A DNA stretch of 60,170 nt from positions 1-60,170 of the forward strand of contig USRT01000012.1 of NCBI GenBank assembly GCA_900557195.1, read 5' to 3'. Position 1 is the first letter of the stretch, and each line of letters begins with the position of its first letter. Below are positions 48,357-56,665 of the stretch, piece by piece. This stretch comes from an uncultured Clostridium sp. GTDB taxonomy: Bacteria; Bacillota; Clostridia; TANB77; CAG-508. The position numbers and the translations under genes were made by a program. The notes beneath the pieces are model-generated. The model saw nothing but the letters and a program-made list of their open reading frames with translations, was not told where the DNA came from and searched no databases.

Positions 48357-48415
48357 TACTTTTATACTTAAATTCAATAAAAATTGTTACTACTATGAAA
48401 AATTTATCTATAACA

Positions 48416-49822
48416 CTACATCCACATAGACAAAAATTTATCCTCTATTTCTCTACACTTTTCTTGATTTGTTACTAAATTATTCATATATTCTTTTTCT
48501 ATCTTAGAATTTTCTGCAATTAGTAAATGAGTTTTATTAATAGTATTTATGTATTCATCTCTTTCTTCTTTATCAAAATATGAAACCATATCTCTATCTT
48601 GTAATAGGATATTTGCTACTGCTTTACTAGTTCTTATATTTCCATCTATAAAAGGATTTATCCTAACTAAACGATAACTAATTCTTGTAACTTCTTTGAT
48701 AAAGTCTCTATTTTCTAAATCTTCTCCATCTTTTAATAATTTCTTTATCGAAAGACATAAACTCTTCATTGCCTGCTCTATATCTTCATGTTTTACAAAT
48801 CTTATTTCACAATTATTTTTTTCTATACTAGTATCAATATTTCTATAACCTGTTTCTAGATTTACATATCTTTTATTATTTTCGTATAAGTTACTACTTA
48901 TACCTTTATTTATTTGTTTAATTTGTGATTCGATTTTTGATTTTGTTAACTCTCTGAAATTTGTAGATAATATTATTAACTGTGCCACAATATCATAATA
49001 TATTTGTTTTATTTCATTTATTTGTTTATTAGGAGATTCCTTTTTTATTAACATTTCATATGTGTCATTTGTCATAGAATTTACTAGATTATTGAAAGTA
49101 ACATACTTTCTACCTAATATTTGCAAGTCTGTATCTTTTATTGCATTTTTTATAATTTCATTTTTAAAATATCTATTTTCCATTATATTTTTTAATATAT
49201 AATTTGCTGTATTATCAATTTTTTCTTCTCCTATAGTAGATACTTCTCTTATAATCTCCTTATATTCGTAGATTAGTTCATTAGTATCTTTTCTTTTACC
49301 AAAATTTCTATCAAAAAATGACCCAAGTTTATCTCTTGCAGATAATGTTCTATCATTATGTATCAAATTCTTGATATATGGATTTATTATTTTGTCTATT
49401 ATCTTTTCTTTTATATTATCATCATTACATCCCAATATAGTTTTAAAATCCTCTTCAAAAGGTTCATCAATTTGAAGATCAAATTTCTCGAAATCTTTAT
49501 CATAAGCTTTAGTAAACTTTAATTTTATAAATGGTCCAATAATTTCATCTTTTGTTAGCACAGATAGTACTAGTTCTTCTTGTAATTCTTGCATATCACT
49601 TAAAAATGTCATTACAACATTTCTAATTTTTATAACATCCATATTACTTTCTTCTTTTTTTATAAATCCATTTCTATCAGCTATACCACATCTACATTCA
49701 TTTAAAATAATTGATATTATCTTTTGAATATCTCTATCTGGACTGTTAAAAATCCTCTCCTTCTCTAAGCCTGTACCATTTTTTAGTAATTCTAAAATAT
49801 CATTAGCAGTATTTCTAATCAT
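48416..49822 (-). CDS. Fic/DOC-like protein with altered active-site motif
   Basis: 468 residues from the ATG at 49822 (GGAG 9 nt upstream; a start 30 nt further up exists). The C-terminal third carries the Fic fold: KEVTRISYRLVRINPFIDGN and NIRTSKAVANILLQ. The canonical HPFxxGNGR reads NPFIDGNIR, so the catalytic His is Asn and the last Gly is Ile. AMP-transfer activity by the usual mechanism is doubtful. The N-terminal ~300 residues are helical and unassigned. It may be a phage or stress-related pseudo-enzyme. Confidence 0.7.
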   Translation of the reverse strand: MIRNTANDILELLKNGTGLEKERIFNSPDRDIQKIISIILNECRCGIADRNGFIKKEESNMDVIKIRNVVMTFLSDMQELQEELVLSVLTKDEIIGPFIKLKFTKAYDKDFEKFDLQIDEPFEEDFKTILGCNDDNIKEKIIDKIINPYIKNLIHNDRTLSARDKLGSFFDRNFGKRKDTNELIYEYKEIIREVSTIGEEKIDNTANYILKNIMENRYFKNEIIKNAIKDTDLQILGRKYVTFNNLVNSMTNDTYEMLIKKESPNKQINEIKQIYYDIVAQLIILSTNFRELTKSKIESQIKQINKGISSNLYENNKRYVNLETGYRNIDTSIEKNNCEIRFVKHEDIEQAMKSLCLSIKKLLKDGEDLENRDFIKEVTRISYRLVRINPFIDGNIRTSKAVANILLQDRDMVSYFDKEERDEYINTINKTHLLIAENSKIEKEYMNNLVTNQEKCREIEDKFLSMWM

Positions 49823-49934
49823 ATTATTTTTCTCCTTTATCTTTTGAATCATTATATTCTAAGCTTTTTTGCTTTATGTTTTGAATTATTAAAATTTAAA
49901 CTTTATCTACTCTATTTTCTAAATAATTAAATTT

Positions 49935-50547
49935 TTAATACTTTTTCTCCTCTATCATTTTAATCATTTGCATTAAAGCTTTCTCTCTATGCGTATCTCC
50001 GCAGTTCTTCTGGTGATAATTCATTTAATGTTTTATCAAAACCATCTGGTATAAATATTGGTCCATATGTTAGTTTTCCAAGTTCTGATGGCTTACTTGC
50101 TATTTTTCCAATTGTTTCTCCCCTGCATATTATTTTTTCATTATTTGGCAAAATTACTGTTAATATACAAATAAACTTAGCTGTTCTATTTGGATCTTCT
50201 ATATCTTTCATCTCATTTAATATTTTGTTTATTACATCTATTTGACTTGCATTTTCTCCTGCATATCTTGCGCTATAAATTCCAGGTCTTCCTCCTAATG
50301 CATCTATACATAATCCTGAATCATCTGTCATAATTATTTCATTTATATTATTTTTATTACAGTATTCTTTTATTGCTAATGCCTTTATTAAAGAATTTTC
50401 TTCAAAACTCTTACCATTCTCTTCTATATGTTCATTAAATTTAATATCTTTTAAAGAAATTATTTCTATTGTAGATTTTTTATATTCTAAAAATTCTTTT
50501 ACTTGTTCTACTTTGCCTGCATTTCCTGTTCCATATATTATTTTCAT
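49935..50547 (-). CDS. rdgB: Inosine/xanthosine triphosphate pyrophosphatase, with a CGGA +1 shift site
   Basis: Cleans up dITP/XTP (HAM1 family). 203 residues after correction. YGTGNAGKVEQVKEFL at the N-terminus, ENGKSFEENSLIKA near residue 46, MTDDSGLCIDALGGRPGIYSARYAG with the metal-binding Asp, and LTYGPIFIPDGFDKTLNELSPEE. The zero frame stops at LRRYA. At 49999-50001 CTG-CGG-A read with the C skipped gives EELGDTHREKALMQM, restoring the His-Arg pair that the family has in the C-terminal helix. The last 22 residues depend on the shift. Confidence 0.92.
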
Positions 50548-50679
50548 TTATGATTTTCTCCTTACTTCTATAATTTATTAAAGTTAAACTCATTTTTATT
50601 TTAATATAATTTTTTATTTAAATTACTATTATTGATAAATAACCACAATAAATAAACCGTTTTTTATTTTTAATGTATC

Positions 50680-51786
50680 TTATTTATCATTCAATATACT
50701 TATAAACCATTTACCAGCATCTGATAATTCTTCAATGTTCCAATTATTAAATTTACTTGTACTATTTTTTAAAAGAGCTGTAGATTCATTTTTATTAGAT
50801 AAATTCCAATATATAAAACTAATATTATTTGAATTTAATAAATCCATCCATTTATTTGCTTCATCTATATTTATACTTCCATTACCACTGGCCTCTGAAA
50901 TCCCAAATTCAGATACAAAAATTGGTAAATCTTTTTCAATTGCATTTGATAATTCATTTCTTAATTCTTGTTTATGTGTTGATGCATAAAAATGTAATGT
51001 GTACATTATATTTTTATGTCCTGTTATAGGTGATTTTGTTACTTCATTTATTTTTTGACAATATTGTGGTGTACCACATAAAATTACTGAATCTTCATTA
51101 ATACCATGTATAAGAGTAATCATATCTTCTGCATATGGTTTTATATCTTTTTCCCATGTAACATTACCATTCGGCTCATTACATATTTCATAAATTATAT
51201 TTACATTATTTTTATATTTGTTTGCAATATAACTAAAAAATACTCTTGCTTTTTCTTTATTTATATTTGGATTATTGTCATTTAATATATGCCAATCTAC
51301 AATAACATACATTCCTAAATCTGTAGCATAATCTATACCATCTTCTATTATTTTATTTTGATTCTCATTATATCCCTCACTATATATAGCAAGTCTAATT
51401 AAATCTATATTCCATTCATCTCGCATAAATTTAAAAGAATCTTTATTTATATACTGTGGAAACCATTCAATTCCATGTGTACTTATACCCTTTAACTGAA
51501 CTGTATTTCCATTTTCGGATACTAGTTTTGCTCCTTCTACTTTTAACTTTCCGTATTTTTGTATTGGTGTTTGTGTTTTGTTTACTATTTTTTGCTCATT
51601 TATTTCACTATTATCTATAATATTAGTGCTGATATTTGTATTATTTATATTATTAACTTCTATTTCTTCGTCTTTTATAATATTTTCATCATTACTTTGT
51701 TTAGTTTTTATAAATATTGCACCAAATATTGTAATTAATATTATTAATACACTTGCAATTATTACTATTATTCTTTTCTTTTTCAT
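50680..51786 (-). CDS. Glycoside hydrolase family 5 (endoglucanase-type), membrane-anchored or secreted
   Basis: 368 residues. Residues ~5-27 form a signal/anchor helix, followed by a ~50-residue Asn/Ile/Thr linker. The GH5 barrel begins YGKLKVEGAKLVSENG with QLKGISTHGIEW. Acid/base EICNEPNGN (Glu near 203) and nucleophile IFVSEFGISE (Glu near 293) are both present, with DWHILNDNNPN and LHFYAST as active-site loops. It probably acts on beta-glucans or similar polymers at the surface. Single gene. Confidence 0.88.
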   Translation of the reverse strand: MKKKRIIVIIASVLIILITIFGAIFIKTKQSNDENIIKDEEIEVNNINNTNISTNIIDNSEINEQKIVNKTQTPIQKYGKLKVEGAKLVSENGNTVQLKGISTHGIEWFPQYINKDSFKFMRDEWNIDLIRLAIYSEGYNENQNKIIEDGIDYATDLGMYVIVDWHILNDNNPNINKEKARVFFSYIANKYKNNVNIIYEICNEPNGNVTWEKDIKPYAEDMITLIHGINEDSVILCGTPQYCQKINEVTKSPITGHKNIMYTLHFYASTHKQELRNELSNAIEKDLPIFVSEFGISEASGNGSINIDEANKWMDLLNSNNISFIYWNLSNKNESTALLKNSTSKFNNWNIEELSDAGKWFISILNDK

Positions 51787-52187
51787 CTGTTTTTTCCTTT
51801 TTTTTCTAATTATATATTATAATATATAAAAATACAAACAAAAAATCAATTTTATTTATTAATGTATATAAATATGTTACTAGTCAGCATTAATTTTAAA
51901 ATCACATATAAATAGTCCGTAGCCTGTGTATTTATATATAAAAATTCCGTTCTTTGCTGGTCGGACTAGTCATATGAGCAGGTATATACAAACTTCATAA
52001 TTCGAACAGTTAATCTGTCTAATCTGTATGAATATGAGTCCTCCCAAACTGCGCATCACTGCATTTTTATATATAAATACACAGGCTACTACTCTACTGT
52101 TTTAATATTTAGTCCGACTTGTAACATAAATATTTTATGCGAGACAAACCATACATTTTATCTCGCACAAACATTCCATATTTTATT
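51787..52187. other. Intergenic region between trxA and the GH5 gene
   Basis: Holds hairpin element family 3 copy B and a TGCGAGA/TCTCGCA stem at 52138-52167 beyond the trxA end. No ORF is supported. Confidence 0.6.
51876..52124. repeat. Hairpin element family 3, copy B
   Basis: The 188-nt block 51914-52101 is identical by eye to copy A at 46918-47105. Outer arms ACTAGTCAGC and GTCCGACTTGT have drifted, giving poorer pairing than in copy A. Confidence 0.85.
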
Positions 52188-52499
52188 CTATTTCAATAAT
52201 TTTATAATATTTTCTTTTTCTTGCACCCCAACTGTCATATCTGATACTTTTCCATTTTTAAATATTAAGAAAGTTGGTATACTCATCACACCAAATCTCA
52301 CAGCTAAGTTTTGTTCTTCATCGATATTTATCTTACATACTTTTACTTCTTCCCCCATATCATTTGCAATTTCTTCTACTGTTTTCGACATCATTTTACA
52401 AGGCATGCACCAACTTGCCCAAAAATCAACCAATACTGGTTTATCTGATTTTATAACTTCCTCTTCAAAATTGTTACTTGTTATTTCTAAAACACTCAT
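52188..52499 (-). CDS. trxA: Thioredoxin
   Basis: 103 residues. DFWASWCMPCKMMSKT carries the redox pair with WCMPC rather than the usual WCGPC. MSIPTFLIFKNGK holds the cis-Pro. It lies just downstream of the thioredoxin reductase-like gene, which may supply its electrons. Confidence 0.93.
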   Translation of the reverse strand: MSVLEITSNNFEEEVIKSDKPVLVDFWASWCMPCKMMSKTVEEIANDMGEEVKVCKINIDEEQNLAVRFGVMSIPTFLIFKNGKVSDMTVGVQEKENIIKLLK

Positions 52500-52674
52500 A
52501 TTTTGTACCTTGTATAATATTAAAATTATACTTACCTTTCTCCATTAATTTTTAATTTGGTATAATGGAACCATTTTATTAATAAAAATTTTTATTTCAT
52601 TTTGAATTGTTAAATTACTTTGTGTTACTATTATAAAAATAATTTTCTTAATTTTTAGTAGTAACTATTTTTAT

Positions 52675-53534
52675 TTAAGCTTTATTTTTTACATTATCTA
52701 TAACTGTCAAACCTGCTTTTGTTCCCTCATAAATTGCTTTTGAAATTTGAAGTAAACCTCCTGTGCAATCACCACATGCATATAATCCTTCAACTGATGT
52801 TTGCATTTTTTCATTTACTTTTATGTTATTATTTTGAATTATTGCACCTATCTTTTTGGCTAAGTCTGTACTAGTGGCAGTTCCAACTGCAATAAATATT
52901 CCACTAAGTGTTAATGTTGTATCATCAAAAAACTTAATTTCTTCTACTTTATTACTTCCTCTTATTTCTTTTATATTTTTTTCGTTTACATCTATATCTA
53001 TATCTCTATTTTCTATTCTTTTATCTCCATTTGTTAATAATACTACTGATTTTGCTACTTGCATTAATTGTTTTGCTTCATGAATTGCATAATTTCCGCT
53101 TCCTAGTACTGCAACATTCTTATTTCTATAAAAAAACGCATCACAAACAGCACAATAGCTAATACCTTTTCCTTCAAATTCTTTTATACCTTTAATTTTA
53201 GGAGTAAGTCTTTCTTTTCCTGTTGCAAGTATTACGTTTTTAGCTTCGTATTCTGAATTAACAGTTTCGACTACAAAGCTTTCGTCTTTATAAATCCCGA
53301 ATCACTTCATCTTTAACTATTTCTATTCCTAATTTTTCTGCTTGTTTTATTCCAATATCATGTAAATCTTTGCCATTTATTTTATCTATACCATAATAGT
53401 TTTCTATTTTTTCTGCTCTTTTTAAAGCTCCATAACCCTTAGATATAATTAATACATTTAAATTTGCTCTTTTCATGTAAATCCCCGAAGTAATTCCGAG
53501 CAGGTCCACTTCCTATAACTATTGCATCATACAT
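52675..53534 (-). CDS. trxB: Thioredoxin reductase-like flavoprotein with two +1 shift sites
   Basis: 285 residues after correction of two sites. GCT-CGG-A at 53497-53499 gives IVIGSGPAGITSGIYMKR, so the last Gly of the FAD-binding GxGxxG is encoded at the shift. ATT-CGG-G at 53297-53299 gives EVIGIYKDESFVVE. SYCAVCDAFFY near residue 127 is the redox CxxC, VLGSGNYAI begins the NADPH domain, and GLYACGDCTGGLLQ closes the FAD site. In the zero frame translation would stop after a few dozen residues. Electron donor could be NADPH or ferredoxin. Confidence 0.88.
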
Positions 53535-53621
53535 AAAATACCTCCATTTTTAACAATTTTGTATTTTAAATTCTTTTTATTTTCTTAGCCTTACTTAATA
53601 CACTTTTACTTTAATGAATTT

Positions 53622-54505
53622 TTATAAAATATCATAAAGATTTTTAAACACATAACCATTATCCTTTAAATAATTAATTATGTCTGGTAATGTTTCATAA
53701 GTTAATATTTTATCACTTGCATCATGCATTAATATAACCACACTATTTTTTGTTCCTACTGTTTCTGTAATATTTTTCATTATCTCTTCTTTAGTATTGC
53801 TACCGGCCGAATCATTACTAAGAGCATTCCAGTCTAAAAACGCAATATTATTCTCTTTTAATAGCCCTTTTGCATCATGTTTAATTTGATGATATTTTCC
53901 ACCTACTGAACCGTCCGAGGAAATCTAAACACTCTAGAATTATAATCGTTGTTTTCTAGTGCTGTTTTTATACATTGCTCTGTTTTATTATATTCATCTA
54001 ATACAGATTCAATGCTAGTATAAATACTACTATACTTATGTGAATATCCATGATTTGCTATATAATGACCTTCCTCAAAAGTTCTTTTTAATATTTCTGG
54101 ATTTTGTTCTACTCTATTTCCTAATACAAAAAAGGTAGCCTTGATATTTTCTTGTTTTAGTGCATCTAATATTAATGGAGTTACAGTTTTAGATGGACCA
54201 TCATCAAAAGTTAAAAAAGCTCTTTTTTCTTCACTTGATGAATAAATATTATTTATTCTATCTATTTGTTCTTGTGTTAAAGCAAGTTTGTTTCTATTTT
54301 TCATTTCTAATTTTTTTTGTTTTGTTATTATATCATTTATGTCTATTTCAGTCATCTTTACTACTTGTATATCTTTATTATTTGCAATATTTATTTTGTT
54401 AATTCCAATTATAAAAAATAAACCTAAAAAAAAGCAAATTCCTAATAATATTATTAATAATTTTGTTTTATAATTTTTTTGTTTTGTAACAATTAAATCA
54501 TACAT
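53622..54505 (-). CDS. Polysaccharide deacetylase (NodB domain) with two tandem +1 shift sites
   Basis: 293 residues after correction. A signal anchor spans ~14-36. AFLTFDDGPSKTVTPLILDA near residue 98 holds the first catalytic motif with the metal Asp, and NHGYSHKYSSI the two His. The zero frame ends FRFPRTVQ. The bases CCT-CGGA-CGGT-TCA at 53911-53917 need two +1 shifts in a row and then read FRFPGGSVGGKYHQ, the NodB motif 3. FLDWNALSND and VVILMHDASDK, the remaining motifs, follow in the corrected frame. With only one shift the frame stops within about ten codons. Likely acts on peptidoglycan or a surface glycan. Confidence 0.9.
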
Positions 54506-54820
54506 AAAAATATCCCCTTACTTTTCTTGTCTAATTATATAACATTATATCGGAATTTGATAGTGTTTATTTTATATTTTTAAAAATAAACATCATAAAA
54601 AGTATATTAAAACTTCTTATAATGTTTTCGTATATTAATTTAAGTTATATTAATTATTTGTAATAATTCCAATGTATTAGAACTATATAAATCACCTACG
54701 CAAGTTTCCATGTATAGATAGACTATAAATAAGCTCAAAGTTAAATAAGCAAGTGTATTCAATCATAAGCTAAAAACCATAGAAATTCCTTTACCCTAAA
54801 TTGAAACATCATTATGTTTT
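54506..54820. other. Gap upstream of the deacetylase gene
   Basis: Has a TGTTTATTTT/AAAATAAACA inverted repeat near 54568-54593 and a TATAAT (minus strand, about 54546-54551) that may be the deacetylase -10 box without a good -35. Otherwise nothing seen. Confidence 0.4.
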
Positions 54821-54851
54821 GAAAAAAAGACTCAGTAAGTTACTGAGTCTC
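54821..54851 (-). terminator. Terminator at the end of the anti-sigma gene
   Basis: AGACTCAGTAA pairs with its complement TTACTGAGTCT, followed by a T-run on the minus strand. The stem overlaps the last codons and stop of the gene. Confidence 0.8.
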
Positions 54852-56021
54852 GACACATTTTACTTTTAATTCAATTATTAAATCTTGTTTTTTATTTGTA
54901 GGCAAGACTATTTTTATGTTTTCTGTCTTATTAAAGTATGTATAATCGAAAGTTGTATAATATCTTATTTTTCCATCATTTAAAGTATCATAACCATTAC
55001 TTCCTGAATTAGACTGAAAAAATTTATTACCATTTGATGTTTCTATATATATATCACTAAAAGGTATCATATCTCTCACACTCATATTTCGTCTTTCTTG
55101 TAATTTCTTAAAATCAATCTTATCACTATTAGTTATTAACTCTAATTTCATATTAGTCATCGATAAACTAGCTTTCGTCACAATTGTATTATTATCATTT
55201 ATGTTTGTTGCAATATAATCTATACTCTCTCTATCACTTGACATCTTTCCGATATCTATATCAATATGCCAGTTTCCTTCTATAGTCGCTATGCGATTAT
55301 CTACCTTTTTATTATTTAGCAAATATATTTTATCAAATTTAATGGTTAATTTTTTGGATTGTGGAAATTTTTCAGATGTTGTATAAAAAGAATACACAAT
55401 ATTATTATTCTGAATATTTAATATACTTCCATTTGCGCCACAATTTGCATATCCTATTCCATATGTACCTTTATCAAGATTATTTTCCTCACAATATTTA
55501 ACAAACTCTTCTTGATTTTCATATTCTGCAAATATTACATTGTTATTTTCATCCATGATTAAAATATTTTTTAATTGAACATTATATAAATCCTCAAAAA
55601 GCTCTTTTGGGTTTATTTCAACATTAAATATAATTCCTAAATTATAGTCATCCATTGTTATTTGGTTAACTTTTACTTTTATATTATTTGATTCAATATA
55701 TTTCATATCTATATCTTGAGAATAACCATTATCTATTGCAGTAGTAATTCCCTCATTATAATTACCATATATATTTTCTATTAAGTTATTAACAAAAGTT
55801 TTAATATCTTTAGCAAATACAATTCCACTTGTAATAGTAAAAAGTCCTATAACTGTAATTATAAATTTTCTAATTAATAAAAATATTTTATATTTTTTAT
55901 TTTTATTATTTATTGCATTTTCTATTCCATTTGTTATTATGTCAGGAACATATTCATTATCTTTAAAATATTCAAACAATAGATTATCTATCTCATCATA
56001 ATTATCATTCATGAAATGCAC
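54840..56021 (-). CDS. DUF4179-type membrane protein, probable anti-sigma factor
   Basis: 393 residues. A ~40-residue cytoplasmic part, a single membrane helix at about 50-68 (FIITVIGLFTITSGIVFA), then a large extracytoplasmic domain of the DUF4179 kind (ITTAIDNGYSQDIDMKYIES and following). The start lies inside the end of the sigma-factor gene, overlapping 17 nt. This is the standard gene arrangement of ECF sigma factors and their membrane-bound inhibitors. The external signal is unknown. Confidence 0.8.
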   Translation of the reverse strand: MHFMNDNYDEIDNLLFEYFKDNEYVPDIITNGIENAINNKNKKYKIFLLIRKFIITVIGLFTITSGIVFAKDIKTFVNNLIENIYGNYNEGITTAIDNGYSQDIDMKYIESNNIKVKVNQITMDDYNLGIIFNVEINPKELFEDLYNVQLKNILIMDENNNVIFAEYENQEEFVKYCEENNLDKGTYGIGYANCGANGSILNIQNNNIVYSFYTTSEKFPQSKKLTIKFDKIYLLNNKKVDNRIATIEGNWHIDIDIGKMSSDRESIDYIATNINDNNTIVTKASLSMTNMKLELITNSDKIDFKKLQERRNMSVRDMIPFSDIYIETSNGNKFFQSNSGSNGYDTLNDGKIRYYTTFDYTYFNKTENIKIVLPTNKKQDLIIELKVKCVETQ

Positions 56022-56538
56022 CTCCCTTGTAGTATTTTCTAATTTTCTGTTTGGTTCTAGTTATTTTACTTTTTACTGTATTAATATTAACATTTAAAAT
56101 GTCAGCAATTTCACTACAAGTATATTTATTATTATAAAATAATGTTATAATAATTTTTTCTTCATAATCTAAACAATCAATCAATATATCAAAATCTATT
56201 TTTGAATCACTAGTTTGTATTGCATCTTCTTTATTATTTAATAGTTCTTCTGATTCAATCTTATTTATAAGTCTACTCTTTTTGCATTTCTTTTTATAAA
56301 TCATATTACATTCATTAATTAATATTTTTATAATCCAACATTTAAACTTATTCTCGTCTTTTAGTTTTTTTAAATGATTATAAGCTTTTATCATTGTTTC
56401 TTGGATTGCATCATTAATATCACTATCATTGCTTAGCCTTGTTTTTGCAATTTTATATAAATCACTTTTTATACTTAATATTAATTCTGTAAAAGCTTTT
56501 TCATCTCCATTCTTAGAACGATTAATTAATTCATACAT
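56005..56538 (-). CDS. RNA polymerase ECF sigma factor
   Basis: 177 residues. Region 2 contains YKIAKTRLSNDSDINDAIQE with the DNA-binding and core-binding helices; AYNHLKKLKDENKFKCWIIK follows. Region 4 has CSEIADILNVNINTVKSKI, the helix-turn-helix that reads the -35 box. Overlaps its probable anti-sigma partner. It is likely activated when the partner senses an envelope change; target promoters cannot be named. Confidence 0.9.
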   Translation of the reverse strand: MYELINRSKNGDEKAFTELILSIKSDLYKIAKTRLSNDSDINDAIQETMIKAYNHLKKLKDENKFKCWIIKILINECNMIYKKKCKKSRLINKIESEELLNNKEDAIQTSDSKIDFDILIDCLDYEEKIIITLFYNNKYTCSEIADILNVNINTVKSKITRTKQKIRKYYKGGAFHE

Positions 56539-56623
56539 TTTTTGCCTCCTTCATAAATAAGATAATTTTTGTATTACTTTTAGGTGCAATAACATTAAAA
56601 TATATATATTTTTTTATATTATT

Positions 56624-56655
56624 TAAAAAGTAGCACTCTTAAATGCTACTTTTTC
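56624..56655 (-). terminator. Terminator between the 264-aa gene and the sigma factor gene
   Basis: AAAAAGTAGCA pairs with TGCTACTTTTT. Its minus-strand T-run fits termination of the 264-aa gene. Confidence 0.75.
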
Positions 56656-56665
56656 TAAAATAATA

